Assembly (NCBI GenBank): GCA_964575455.1 | Contig: CAZNRX010000001.1 | Location: forward strand, 1-64,000 | DNA from: SKLM01 sp964575455 | Lineage (GTDB): Bacteria; Chloroflexota; Anaerolineae; B4-G1 | Reading direction: 5' to 3' | Length of the DNA stretch: 64,000 bases | Shown: piece by piece, positions 23,627 to 32,055 of the stretch | How positions within the stretch are numbered: the stretch's first letter is position 1 | Layout: each line of letters starts with the position of its first letter | Notes under the pieces: generated by a model | What the model saw: the letters and a program-made list of their open reading frames with translations, nothing else | The model's database searches: none | Told to the model about the DNA's origin: nothing | Position numbers and translations under genes: made by a program

Positions 23627-23917
23627 TTGGTGGTGACCGGAGTGCTGAAGGGCACGACCATCCAGTTTTCCCTTCGCCGTCTCGGGCTGACCGAGCAGCC
23701 GGAGCATCGCGTGGAGCAGGAGAGGAAGATGGTGCGCTTGTTCACTGCCCGCGCCGGGCTGAGTCGCCTGCAACGTATGCACCGCGAGGGCCTCCTTGCC
23801 GACGAGATGGGGTGGTCGCTGTTGTGCATTGCCCAGGCCCTCGACCCCAAGAACGTCGAGCGGCTTGCGGCGGCCGTGCGTGAATCGACCGGCGTGGAGG
23901 TGATCGTCGTCGATTAG
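23627..23917 (+). pseudogene. C-terminal fragment of a CPA1-type cation/proton antiporter
   Basis: A 96-residue open frame reading VVTGVLKGTTIQFSLRRLGLTE, then a charged helix with RAGLSRLQRMHREGLLADE. This resembles the last membrane segment and cytoplasmic tail of NhaP/CPA1 antiporters (VQGTTIQPLLRRLGL). The preceding transmembrane body is missing. No ribosome-binding site supports independent expression. The remainder of 23507-24062 shows no other gene. An AGAGAGG site near 24053 belongs to the next gene. Confidence 0.5.
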
Positions 23918-24175
23918 ACGGAGACAGGCGCTATCGACGGGCGAAGCACTCGTTGTGAGTAGCAGTGGAGGGCCTCTCTCGTAAGACGTGCCGCACTCAC
24001 CTCGTCTAAGGGTTGGTGGAGGAAAAGACGCCGGTGAACGGCGCTCCAAAGAGAGGTGAGTGATGAAGAGACGATCTGATAGAACGGACGATAAGGTCCA
24101 ATGGTTTGATAGAACAGAAGATAGGATCCAACAGTTTTCGAGGCGTGAGCTGCTCAAGCGCATGGCTTGCGGTGG

Positions 24176-24315
24176 CAGGAGCACGTATTTTAGACCTTTG
24201 GGGTTTTCGTGCGGCGCATCAGGCCCCCAAGAACCTCTTCACCGCACACAAAATGGCGCGCTGCGAGCTGTCAACTGAAACCCCAAAGGTCTCGGCCGTC
24301 AAAATCCTTGCTCCT
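24176..24315. mobile_element. 140-bp MITE with long terminal inverted repeats
   Basis: The ends CAGGAGCACGTATTTT and the complement of AAAATCCTTGCTCCT pair with few mismatches. They continue into a perfect 15-bp inverted repeat, AGACCTTTGGGGTTT (24192-24206) and AAACCCCAAAGGTCT (24278-24292). It is flanked by 11-bp direct repeats GCTTGCGGTGG (24165-24175 and 24316-24326), the likely target duplication. An 11-bp duplication is usual for IS4-like transposases, which must be supplied elsewhere. It encodes no protein. Confidence 0.8.
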
Positions 24316-24610
24316 GCTTGCGGTGGGTTGGCGGTCAGCGGTGTGGGGACCCTACTCTCGGCCTGTGCGCCCGGCGCCATTGATGCGCGCGAAGGGGCGT
24401 CGACGGAGGCTCCGTCGACCCGCGAGACCCCTGATCAAACCCCGTCGTACCATCTCCCGACCGAGGAGGGCCTGTGGAGTCCGCCGTCGTCCCAGCGGGC
24501 TGATCTGCCAGCGGGTGAGGGACACGTTCAGATAGAGGGGGTCGGCTCCTTTGCTTTTGAGGCCGGGCAGGTGACGACGCAGCGCCCGGACATCTTCCAG
24601 CAAGGGCATT

Positions 24611-24627
24611 GGTGACTGCGTCGACCC
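24611..24627. repeat. Single copy of the 18-bp repeat carrying a stop codon
   Basis: GGTGACTGCGTCGACCC, the unit of 5236-5325. In this frame it is read TGG TGA CTG, so it ends the lipoprotein frame without shifting it. Confidence 0.8.
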
Positions 24628-25091
24628 TTCTCCTTGTTCGACGTACTGGTACATCTCTCCGAGAAAGGTCTCATCGCGCTTGACTATCACTTCGATGAGG
24701 CGATGGACACCCACGTCATCGACGCGCTCAATGGCGAGAGCGGTTGGTGGCACAACGCCCACTACTCGGCCGGTTGGTTCGAGCCCAATGTCTTCCGCAT
24801 GGATCATTATCCCTACAAGAACAACATGCGCATTCGGCTCGATCGGGAGAAAGAGGACCGCGTTGAGGCTGTCTACCACACGTTCCGGGAGGAGGTAGGC
24901 CGTCTGGAGGCGAACGGCGGGCAGGTGGTCATCCCGGACGTCCGGATTAGGACGCCCAATCGCCGACTGGCCTTCGATGACGTGGTCGTCACGCCGCACG
25001 ACGTGCGCACGGACGTGCTGCAGCCGGGTGTCGTGACCGCCCTCGATGCCCTGATCAGCCTGGCGGCGTGGCTTTCAGCTACCGTTGAGGG

Positions 25092-25100
25092 TGGTATAAT
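25092..25100 (+). promoter_or_regulatory. Extended -10 promoter upstream of the EamA transporter
   Basis: TGG followed by a perfect TATAAT (25095-25100) forms a TGn extended -10 element inside the 3' end of the broken lipoprotein gene. No good -35 was found. It would serve the transporter that starts about 45 bases on. Confidence 0.5.
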
Positions 25101-25142
25101 ACGTCAGGAGTCTGGGACGTCTACACCAGTGAGGGGATAGCC

Positions 25143-26111
25143 ATCGGTTCGACGCAATCACCAGGGTCGACGCGGTCACCGTCGCAGACGCCGCCTCAGG
25201 AGGGCGGCGCTCGCCCCTACGTCGGCCTTAGCATCGGCGTCTTCACCGTCTCCAGCGCCGCCATTCTGATTCGGTTGGCTCAGGCTGGCGCCCATTCGCT
25301 GACGGTCGCTGCCTGGCGCCTCACGCTGGCGACGCTGATCCTGACGCCGGTTGTCATAGCGAGGTCGCGCGGCGCGGGCTCGCGCCATGAGCTGGCATCG
25401 CTGACGGCCGGCGAGTGGCGACGTGCTCTTCTCTCCGGCCTGCTTCTCGCGATTCATTTCGTGTCCTGGATCATGTCGCTCTCGCTAACCTCCGTGGCGG
25501 CCTCGGTGGTGCTGATGACGACACATCCCATCTTCGCCGCGCTCGGCTCCCACCTGCTGTTGGACGAGCCCGTGGAACGGCGCATGGTCATCGCCCTCGT
25601 CGTCGCGGTCCTCGGCAGCGGGGTCATCGCGCTCGGCGATCTGGGCCGGGGCAGCCACCAGATCCTGGGGGATCTCTTGGCCCTGGTGGGAGGGATCTCT
25701 GCCGCTGGCTACTTCATGATCGGACGGCGGCTGCGGGCACGGCTTTCGCTTCTGGGGTATGTCTACCCCGTCTATGGCACCGCCGCCGTGATTCTGCTTG
25801 GCACGCTGCTGGTCTCTGGCCTGCCCTGGCTCCCTCAAAGGCCGGAGACCTGGCTTTGGCTGGGGCTGATGGCGCTGGGTCCCCAGATTCTGGGCCACTC
25901 CTCGCTGAACTGGGCGCTGCGCTATCTCTCGGCGACCTTCGTGACCCTGGCCACGCTTGGTGAACCGATCGGCTCGACGCTTCTGGCCTGGTGGCTTCTG
26001 GGAGAGCCGCCGACGATCTGGGCCGTGATGGGTGGCCTGATGATTCTCGGGGGCATTGTGGTGGCCTCCCGGTCGACCCAGTCGCCTCCTTTGCCCCAGG
26101 CAGATTCGTAA
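25143..26111 (+). CDS. EamA/DMT-family transporter, start codon uncertain
   Basis: A drug/metabolite transporter superfamily protein with about ten membrane segments in two EamA halves. Recognisable points are AAWRLTLATLILTPVV, SVAASVVLMTTHPIFAALGSHLLLDE (end of repeat 1) and ATFVTLATLGEPIGSTLLAWWLLGEPPT (repeat 2). The only usual start, TTG 25275, would cut the first helix (YVGLSIGVFTVSSAAILIRLA). The frame is open back to 25089 with no ATG, GTG or TTG. An ATC at 25143 stands six bases after GAGGGG, so a rare AUC start is my best guess. Codons just after it are two inverted 18-bp repeat units. The substrate is unknown. Confidence 0.72.
   Translation: MGSTQSPGSTRSPSQTPPQEGGARPYVGLSIGVFTVSSAAILIRLAQAGAHSLTVAAWRLTLATLILTPVVIARSRGAGSRHELASLTAGEWRRALLSGLLLAIHFVSWIMSLSLTSVAASVVLMTTHPIFAALGSHLLLDEPVERRMVIALVVAVLGSGVIALGDLGRGSHQILGDLLALVGGISAAGYFMIGRRLRARLSLLGYVYPVYGTAAVILLGTLLVSGLPWLPQRPETWLWLGLMALGPQILGHSSLNWALRYLSATFVTLATLGEPIGSTLLAWWLLGEPPTIWAVMGGLMILGGIVVASRSTQSPPLPQADS
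25146..25185. repeat. Two inverted copies of the 18-bp repeat at the transporter N-terminus
   Basis: The complement of GGTGACCGCGTCGACCC and of a diverged GGTGATTGCGTCGAA unit lie side by side. They are read in frame as STQSPGSTRSPS, a stretch atypical for EamA proteins. Confidence 0.75.
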
Positions 26112-26277
26112 TCCGTGGTCTCGCGCTCACGCCGCCCCGCCCCCACGCTGCCTTGCTCTCAGGCTGCCCCGCTTCCAGCTCGTCTGCCACATAGGTGCCA
26201 TATGCCCCAAAATACAATCCGCGAACGTGCAGAACACCCAGAGGTCGTTGCAGATGAAAGCACAGGAGGTCCACGAG

Positions 26278-27885
26278 ATGAGAACAGTGAGCATTCTCAA
26301 CGAGGTGCTTGGGCCGGTGATGCGCGGACCCTCCAGTTCGCACACCGCGGGCTCGTTCCACATCGGCCGTATGGCTCTAGATCTCCTTAGGGACGATGCT
26401 TGTCCCCGGGACGATGTCCATCCTCGGGGTGAGCCAGCGTCAGCCAGTTTTCGCTTTGACCCTGGCGGCTCGCTGGCCGAGGTCTACCGACAACAGGGCA
26501 GCGACCTGGCCTTCACCGCCGGGCTGCTGGGCCTGTCCATCACGGACGAGGCCTTCGTCCGGGCGCTCGACCTGGCCGCCGAGCGTGGCCTGGATGTCAC
26601 CTTCCAGACCGAGCCTCTGCCGGAGGCGGATCATCCCAACGCCGTTGAGATCCGTATGAGTGACTGCGTCGACCCGGTGGCGCGGGATGGACGGCAGTTG
26701 AGCGTGTCGGCACAGTCCATCGGCGGGGGAGCCGTGGTCTTCACTCGCGTTGGATCGTGGCCGGTGCGCCTGACCGGTGATGCCCACGAGATCCTGGTTG
26801 TCACGGATGTGGGGGCCGAGGTGGCCGTGCGCCAGCTCCTGGTTCGGGCGGGCCATGTCCTTGAGGAGCCAACGGTTACGGTGCAGGGTGGGCAGGCGCT
26901 GCTTCACGTGCGCCGGGGGGAGCCGCTCGACGATGACCTCCGGTCGAAGGTCGCCAGGCTGGCCAACGTCCACCACCTGCGCACGACTTCACCCGTCTTC
27001 TTCGTGCGCCGGGGAGAAGGCCCCCTCTTCTCCAGCGCTGCGAGGATGGTCTCGCTCGCGGACGAAAGGGCGCTCTCGCTGGGCCAGCTTGGGTTGGCCT
27101 ACGAGTCCGCTCTTCTCGGCCTTCCGGAGGACGAGGTGCTTGCCGAGGTCGTCAGGCGCTTCGACGTGATGCAGGCCAGCGTTCATCGCGGGCTGGAGGT
27201 CGATCTGCCGCCGATGCAGCTGCTCCGTCCCAGCGCTCGCCAGATCTACCGGGCCGAGGTGCAGGGGCGAGTCGCCGCCGGTGGCATGCATACCCGGGCA
27301 GCGGCCCGGGCGATGGCCGTGATGCACGTCAACGGTGGTATGGGCGTGATCTGTGCCGCGCCCACGGCCGGTTCCGCAGGCGTGATCCCCGGCACCGTGG
27401 TGACAATGGCAGAGGAGTGGGGGTTGGATCGCAGGGAGGCGGCGTTGGCCCTGCTGGCGGCCTCAGCCATTGGCCTCGTAGTGGGGGCCCGGGCGACCTT
27501 TGCCGCCGAGGTGGCAGGCTGCCAGGTGGAGATAGGCGCCGCCGGCGCCATGGCCGCTGCGGCCGTCGTCGAGGTCGCTGGCGGCACCGCTCAGCAGGCG
27601 GCCGACGCTGCAGCGATCGCTCTGCAGAACACGATGGGCTCGATCTGCGACATGGTGCAGGGTGTGGTCGAGATTCCGTGCCACACGCGAAACGCCGTGG
27701 CTTCGTCCAGCGCCTTCGTCTGCGCGGACCTTGTCCTGGGGGGCTACGTCAATCCTATTCCGCTGGACGAGACCGTCGACGCCGTCTACGCCACTGGCCA
27801 GATGCTGCCGCGCGAGCTAAAGTGCACCGCTCTGGGGGGCCTGGCCATCACACCCTCCGCCCAGGCCATGCCGCGCCTTCCCTGA
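26278..27885 (+). CDS. sdaA: L-serine dehydratase, iron-sulfur type, fused alpha and beta chains
   Basis: A 535-residue [4Fe-4S] enzyme deaminating L-serine to pyruvate and ammonia. The beta part (about 1-150) begins with ILNEVLGPVMRGPSSSHTAG. A regulatory middle part follows. The alpha part (about 260-535) has GGMHTRAAARAMAVMH, VICAAPTAGSAGVIPGTV, SICDMVQGVVEIPCHTRN and LKCTALGGLA, which supply the cluster cysteines. ATG 26278 follows AGGAGGT. The 17-bp palindrome pair at 26390-26424 inserts RDDACPRDDVHPRG at about residues 38-50. An 18-bp repeat unit at 26660-26677 is read SDCVDP. Both insertions are in the beta part and leave the cluster ligands intact. Confidence 0.9.
   Translation: MRTVSILNEVLGPVMRGPSSSHTAGSFHIGRMALDLLRDDACPRDDVHPRGEPASASFRFDPGGSLAEVYRQQGSDLAFTAGLLGLSITDEAFVRALDLAAERGLDVTFQTEPLPEADHPNAVEIRMSDCVDPVARDGRQLSVSAQSIGGGAVVFTRVGSWPVRLTGDAHEILVVTDVGAEVAVRQLLVRAGHVLEEPTVTVQGGQALLHVRRGEPLDDDLRSKVARLANVHHLRTTSPVFFVRRGEGPLFSSAARMVSLADERALSLGQLGLAYESALLGLPEDEVLAEVVRRFDVMQASVHRGLEVDLPPMQLLRPSARQIYRAEVQGRVAAGGMHTRAAARAMAVMHVNGGMGVICAAPTAGSAGVIPGTVVTMAEEWGLDRREAALALLAASAIGLVVGARATFAAEVAGCQVEIGAAGAMAAAAVVEVAGGTAQQAADAAAIALQNTMGSICDMVQGVVEIPCHTRNAVASSSAFVCADLVLGGYVNPIPLDETVDAVYATGQMLPRELKCTALGGLAITPSAQAMPRLP
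26390..26424. repeat. Two 17-bp palindromes in sdaA (GGGAC/GTCCC variant)
   Basis: GGGACGATGCTTGTCCC (26390-26406) and GGGACGATGTCCATCCT (26408-26424), one base apart as in nnrE. The first is fully paired with the compensated C/G stem base. The second has a mismatch and a wobble. Confidence 0.88.
26660..26677. repeat. 18-bp repeat unit in sdaA
   Basis: GTGACTGCGTCGACCCGG matches the tandem unit of 5236-5325. It is translated in frame (SDCVDP). Confidence 0.7.
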
Positions 27886-27902
27886 CGGCTGTGGCAAGAC
27901 CT

Positions 27903-27936
27903 CTCCCCCTTGAGGGAGCGCTCATGCAAGGGGGAG
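27903..27936. terminator. Hairpin between convergent sdaA and rsgA
   Basis: CTCCCCCTTG (27903-27912) pairs perfectly with CAAGGGGGAG (27927-27936). The loop holds the palindrome GAGCGCTC. Its place between two convergent genes suggests a bidirectional terminator, though no T-run follows on either side. Confidence 0.5.
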
Positions 27937-27958
27937 GATCGGGCAAGGACAGGGTAAA

Positions 27959-28951
27959 CTACTCCTCGTCGATCCCCCACCAATACATGTCGGCCAGCTT
28001 CTGATGCTCCTCCCGCAGCCGCACGAAGCTCTCGTAGCGGTGCTCGCTCACCTCTCCCTTCTCCACGGCCTCCTTCACGGCGCAGCCCGGCTCCACCGTG
28101 TGGGTGCAGTCGGAGAAGCGACAGTCGGCCACCAGCGGAGCGATGTCCGGGAAATAGGCATCGACCTCCTCTGGGTCCATGTCGAACAGGGCCAGCGCAC
28201 GCAGGCCAGGCGTGTCGGCCACCCATCCGCCGTCCTCCAGAGGCACCAGCTGAGGCACCACGGTGGTGTGCCGGCCCTTCCGCGTGGCGCGGCTGACCTC
28301 CCGCACGCGCAGGCCCAGGCCCGGCTGCATGGCGTTGAGAAGGCTGGTCTTCCCCACTCCCGAGGGCCCCACCAGCGCCGATATCCTGCCTTCTAGGATG
28401 TCGTTCAGCTCGTCGACCCCCTGGCCCGTTTCCGCGCTGGTGTAGAGCACGGGATAGTCGATCTCCTCGTAGATCTCGAAGAGCGAGTGGGCCTTCTCTT
28501 CCTCGACCAGATCCAGCTTGTTGGCGCAGATCACAGTGGGGATATCCTGGAGCTCGGCGCCAACCAGCAGCCGGTCGAGCATGCGCAGGTTTGGCTCGGG
28601 CTCGCCCAGCGAGAAGACGAAGACCACGTGGTCTGGGTTGGCGATGATGATCTGTTCCCGTTCAGAGAGATAGCCCCGGCGGGTCCAGTGCCGGGACCCG
28701 CGGCCTGCTGAGGGCGCCATGCGCGCCAGCGCCCGCTCGCGCTCGGCCACCTCCTCGATCATCCCCTCGATCATGCCGCCTCCCTCGACGCGGCTGATGC
28801 GCACCCAGTCGCCGACGGCCACCAGATCTGTGTTGCGCCATTCCTCCTTCAGGCGGCCTCGCAACCGACAGGTGAAATCACCCTCGTCGGTGTGCACCGT
28901 GAAGAAGCCGCTCTGCGCTTTGATGACCAGTCCTTCGATTAACTCGGACAT
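27959..28951 (-). CDS. rsgA: Ribosome small-subunit-dependent GTPase A
   Basis: A 330-residue circularly permuted GTPase acting in late 30S subunit maturation. N-terminal OB fold (about 1-75), then motifs in the permuted order: NKLDLV (G4), TSAETGQG (G5), GPSGVGKTSLLN (G1) and DTPGLR (G3), then a zinc knuckle CRFSDCTHTVEPGC with an extra Cys/His set. The hairpin GCGGGTCC/GGACCCGC at 28679-28701 is read in frame as GSRHWTR at about residues 84-91, just before the G domain. Family members go directly from this point to REQ-x-x-ANxD. It is convergent with sdaA. Confidence 0.92.
   Translation of the reverse strand: MSELIEGLVIKAQSGFFTVHTDEGDFTCRLRGRLKEEWRNTDLVAVGDWVRISRVEGGGMIEGMIEEVAERERALARMAPSAGRGSRHWTRRGYLSEREQIIIANPDHVVFVFSLGEPEPNLRMLDRLLVGAELQDIPTVICANKLDLVEEEKAHSLFEIYEEIDYPVLYTSAETGQGVDELNDILEGRISALVGPSGVGKTSLLNAMQPGLGLRVREVSRATRKGRHTTVVPQLVPLEDGGWVADTPGLRALALFDMDPEEVDAYFPDIAPLVADCRFSDCTHTVEPGCAVKEAVEKGEVSEHRYESFVRLREEHQKLADMYWWGIDEE
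28679..28701. repeat. Hairpin repeat inside rsgA
   Basis: GCGGGTCC (28679-28686), 7-base loop, GGACCCGC (28694-28701). It adds about eight codons in frame between the OB fold and the GTPase domain. Confidence 0.65.
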
Positions 28952-28990
28952 TCTGAAGCCTTTCGACGGTGCTTAACAGCAGCCTAAGTC

Positions 28991-29017
28991 AGGCCAATAG
29001 AGGTCATCCCTTGGCCT
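28991..29017. terminator. Hairpin at the 3' end of the PBP gene
   Basis: AGGCCAA (28991-28997) pairs with TTGGCCT (29011-29017), which overlaps the PBP stop codon. It may terminate the maf-PBP transcript before rsgA. There is no clear T-run. Confidence 0.4.
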
Positions 29018-31316
29018 AAGGTTCCGGTGTAGGCGTGGGAGGCTCGTACCCCTCCTCTGCCTCGGGCGGCAGGTCCGTGAGGGGGAGGCCGAAGTAGGCC
29101 TCGACCACCTGTCGTGCCAGCGGCGCGGCCACCGTGGAGCCCTCCCCAGCGTTCTCCGCCAGCACCACCAGCGCGATCTCTGGATCGTTGGCCGGTGCGT
29201 AGGCCGCGAACCACGAATGTGGCTCTGCCTCTTGCGCGCCGGCCTCGGCCGTGCCGGTCTTCCCTGCCACTGGGATGCTCAAGCCCGCGAAGCGGTGGCT
29301 CGCCGTGCCGATAGACTTGGTCGTGACGCCCAAAAGCCCCGCCTGCAGGGCCGCCAGGTGCTCGGAGCTGAGCGGGAGGGTGCCCACGACCTCGGGCTCC
29401 GTCACCTGTTCCGGCTGCTCTTCGCCGGCTTCAATCCGTTCGACGATGTAGGGGCGGTAGAGGGTGCCGCCGTTCGCCACAGCCGCCATCATGCGCGCTA
29501 CCTGCAGCGGTGTCACGCGCAGATAACCCTGCCCGATGGCCAGGTTGACCGTGTCCCCCGGATACCACATCTCTCCAAGGGCATCCTCTTTCCACGCCGG
29601 GTCCGGCATCAGCCCGCTTTCCTCCAACAGGCCCTCCAGCCCCGTCGCCTCGCCCAGGCCGAGGTGATGGCCGAACCGAGACAGAGCGCCGGGCTCCAGT
29701 TCGTGGAGCGCTTTCCCCACGTTGTAGAACACGACGTTGCACGACGCCGAGAGGCCGTCCTGGAGCGCGATCTGGCCGTGTCCATCCTCCTTCCAGCAGT
29801 ACTTCCGGGCGCCGCGTCCGAGGCCATCCCAGTAGCCGGGGCAGTTGAACGTGGTCTCCATTGGGTCCATACCGGCCTCTTCCATTCCCGCCGATATGGT
29901 CACGATCTTGAACACCGAGCCGGTGGGGTAGGTCCCCTGCAGGGCACGGTTGATGAGCGGATGGCGCGGATCGGCCAGGACACGCGAGCGCTCCACGTCG
30001 CTGGCCGGTCCAACGAAGATGTTGGGATCGAAGCCCGGGCCGCTAACCAGGGCGCGGATCGCGCCGCTTTGGACGTCGAGGATCACGATGGCTCCCTTGC
30101 GATCCCCGAGGATCTGCTGCACCTTTTCCTGCACATTGCGATCCAGGGTGGTGTAGATGGAGCGGCCAGGGACCGCCTTGCGGTGGCGCAGCTGCATTAC
30201 CTCTTCGCCCGTCGCCGTAACGATGGCGAGTGTGCCACCGTGCTGCCCGGCCAGGATCTCCTCGCCCCACGCTTCCAGGCCCGCAACGCCAACCATCTCG
30301 TCGCCTCGATACCCTCGCGAGCGGTAGTCCATCAGCTTCTCGGCCGGCACGGGGGCCACCCACCCGACGGCGTGAGGGGCGGCCTCTCCATGGGGGTACG
30401 TGCGTCCGGTCTTCTCCTCGCGGTACAGTCCGGGGAGGGAGGTGAGCATCTCGTTCTGCTCCACACTCACCTTGGCGGGTATGTCCGCGATGGGTATCTT
30501 CCATTCCGGGTTGGCCGATTCATATCGCTTGCGGATCTCGTCGCTCGAGAGGCCGGTGACGGAGCTCAACGCTTGGAGCGTGGCTTGCTCGTCCTCGATC
30601 TGCGCCGGAATGACGCCCAGCGTGACGATCGTGCCCTGAGTCGCCAGCCCCAGGCCGTTGGTGTCGTAGATGTTTGCTCGGATCGGGATGCTGTACGTGG
30701 TGTGGAAATACTTGGACGCTTGGCCGGGATCGCCCGTCGACCCTTCTCCCGTCAGCTGTGGCCAGATCAGGCCGCTGTCCCAATGGACTCCCCACGAACC
30801 TCGGCTCAGGGCGAGCGACATGGCGCCGTCGGCCTCCAGCGTGCCGAAAAGCGCGGTCTCCAGGGTCACGTGAAAGGCCGCAGTCGCCCGGTCGTCTTCG
30901 CGTAGTACGGATTGCAGCTTGGTGGTGACGGTAATGACAGAGGCGGAGGTGAGCGCACTTCGGTATCGCCCGGCGAACGTCTCGGCTCCCATGGCCCCCC
31001 GACTCCGTGGCGAGAGGAGGCTGTGCATGGTGTCGTAATCGCCTTGTTCCCAGGCCCGCAGGAACGCGTCAGCCGTGGTTTCCGGGGGGAGGGGTGAGAC
31101 GCTCTCCTCGAGCGTCGGCGTGCCCGTGGGTTCCTCGCTCGCCGCGTCAGCCGTGGGAACGACCTTAGTCGTTACCGAGCTGCCTAGGCCCATGCAGCTC
31201 GTTAGTAGGATCGCGAGCATGCTCGTGATGATGAGACCTATATCAGTGCAGAACATGCGCTCTACGTTGCGTCTCTCCATCTTGGAAGCGGATGCGGCAA
31301 GATCGATCAAGGGCAC
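29016..31316 (-). CDS. Class B penicillin-binding protein, MecA/PBP2a-like lipoprotein
   Basis: A 766-residue D,D-transpeptidase cross-linking peptidoglycan outside the membrane. A hydrophobic segment with lipobox-like LLTSC (Cys41) is followed by an NTF2-like MecA_N domain (about 80-190, TADAFLRAWEQGDYDTMHSLLS), a dimerisation domain (about 210-370) and the transpeptidase domain. Active-site motifs are SxxK in TGSVFK (about 470), SxN in SASCN and KTGT in VAGKTGTAEAG (about 684). MecA_N proteins often have low beta-lactam affinity (family knowledge). GTG 31316 overlaps the end of maf and has AGGAG six bases upstream. GSTGD near residue 192 comes from the dispersed GTCGAC motif. Confidence 0.88.
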   Translation of the reverse strand: MPLIDLAASASKMERRNVERMFCTDIGLIITSMLAILLTSCMGLGSSVTTKVVPTADAASEEPTGTPTLEESVSPLPPETTADAFLRAWEQGDYDTMHSLLSPRSRGAMGAETFAGRYRSALTSASVITVTTKLQSVLREDDRATAAFHVTLETALFGTLEADGAMSLALSRGSWGVHWDSGLIWPQLTGEGSTGDPGQASKYFHTTYSIPIRANIYDTNGLGLATQGTIVTLGVIPAQIEDEQATLQALSSVTGLSSDEIRKRYESANPEWKIPIADIPAKVSVEQNEMLTSLPGLYREEKTGRTYPHGEAAPHAVGWVAPVPAEKLMDYRSRGYRGDEMVGVAGLEAWGEEILAGQHGGTLAIVTATGEEVMQLRHRKAVPGRSIYTTLDRNVQEKVQQILGDRKGAIVILDVQSGAIRALVSGPGFDPNIFVGPASDVERSRVLADPRHPLINRALQGTYPTGSVFKIVTISAGMEEAGMDPMETTFNCPGYWDGLGRGARKYCWKEDGHGQIALQDGLSASCNVVFYNVGKALHELEPGALSRFGHHLGLGEATGLEGLLEESGLMPDPAWKEDALGEMWYPGDTVNLAIGQGYLRVTPLQVARMMAAVANGGTLYRPYIVERIEAGEEQPEQVTEPEVVGTLPLSSEHLAALQAGLLGVTTKSIGTASHRFAGLSIPVAGKTGTAEAGAQEAEPHSWFAAYAPANDPEIALVVLAENAGEGSTVAAPLARQVVEAYFGLPLTDLPPEAEEGYEPPTPTPEP

Positions 31317-32017
31317 TCAGTCTCCTGGTAGGCGGCTCGGGCTGTCAGCGAAGCGGCGGCTGTGCAGCGATGGCCGGTGTGGGCTTGGCAGGCGGCTGGT
31401 ACGTCCGCCGCGGGAGGGCGTCCCCAGCGAAGGAGGAGGCGCGTCAGATGGCACAGCGGCAGCCCCATGACGCTTGCATAGCACCCTTCCATCTCCTTCA
31501 CCGGGTGGAATCCTTGGTGCTGAATGGCGTAGGCGCCGGCCTTGTCCAGCGGATCGCCGCTGGCGACGTAGGCTGCGATCTCGCTGTCCGTGTAGGTACG
31601 CATGGTCAGCCGCGTCTCTGCCAGCTTCGTTACCGCGCGACGGGTGCGATCCAGCACCGTGACGGCGCTGTAGACCAGATGAGACCGTCCACGGAGGAGG
31701 CGGAGCATCGCCCCGGCTTCCTCCGCGTCGCGTGGCTTGCCCAGGATGCGGGTTGGGCCATGAGCCTCTTCCAGCGCCACGACCGTGTCGCAGGCGATCA
31801 CCAGGGCCTCGCCGTGACCATTGAGCCTTGCGTCGCCAATTTTGAGGCTCTCTGCCTTGGCGCGGCTCAGTCGGGTCACTAGCTCCACGGGTGTCTCATC
31901 AGCCCGGGGCACTTCGGCTACGTCGGCTGCCGTGACCTCAAAGGGCAACCCCAGCAGTTGCAGCAGCTCACGGCGGCGAGGAGATCGGGAGGCTAGCACT
32001 AAACATGGCTCGGTCAT
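31307..32017 (-). CDS. maf: Maf-like nucleoside triphosphate pyrophosphatase
   Basis: A 236-residue Maf/HAM1-fold enzyme that hydrolyses non-canonical or canonical NTPs such as dTTP/UTP to monophosphates. Motifs: LVLASRSPRRRELLQLLGLPF, SRAKAESL, IACDTVVALE (catalytic Asp) and LDKAGAYAIQHQG. The C-terminal 45 residues beyond the Maf fold are rich in Ala/Arg and atypical. The promoter places the transcript start only about four bases before the ATG at 32017, so the mRNA may be leaderless. Its stop overlaps the PBP start by about ten bases, indicating a maf-PBP operon. Confidence 0.87.
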   Translation of the reverse strand: MTEPCLVLASRSPRRRELLQLLGLPFEVTAADVAEVPRADETPVELVTRLSRAKAESLKIGDARLNGHGEALVIACDTVVALEEAHGPTRILGKPRDAEEAGAMLRLLRGRSHLVYSAVTVLDRTRRAVTKLAETRLTMRTYTDSEIAAYVASGDPLDKAGAYAIQHQGFHPVKEMEGCYASVMGLPLCHLTRLLLRWGRPPAADVPAACQAHTGHRCTAAASLTARAAYQETECP

Positions 32018-32027
32018 CTTGCTTGAT

Positions 32028-32055
32028 ATTGTAGCACATCCGCCCCGGTTGTAAA
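32028..32055 (-). promoter_or_regulatory. Promoter of maf-PBP
   Basis: On the minus strand TTTACA (32055-32050), 16 bases, and TACAAT (32033-32028), with TGC forming an extended -10. The -10 ends only ten bases before the maf ATG. Confidence 0.6.

Larger units (their letters stand above)
24063..25140 (+). pseudogene. Tat-exported lipoprotein gene split by a MITE and an 18-bp repeat
   Basis: The start encodes MKRRSDRTDD...FSRRELLKRMACGG, a twin-arginine signal. After 151 bases of foreign DNA the frame resumes with LAVSGVGTLLSACAPGA, so deleting the insert restores a complete Tat lipoprotein signal (lipobox LLSAC). The mature part continues VQIEGVGSFAFEAGQVT to RPDIFQQGHW, where the 18-bp repeat at 24611 brings in a TGA. 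The same frame then goes on with LFDVLVHLSEKGLIALDYHFDEAMDTHVIDALNG to 25140. I do not recognise the mature domain. It recalls secreted proteins of unknown function with a DYHFDE-x3-THVID block. Two independent lesions make it a pseudogene. Confidence 0.7.

Noticed and set aside
29217..30905. A 562-codon frame antisense to the penicillin-binding protein gene
   Set aside because: A shadow frame of a high-GC gene. The opposite strand has all transpeptidase motifs.
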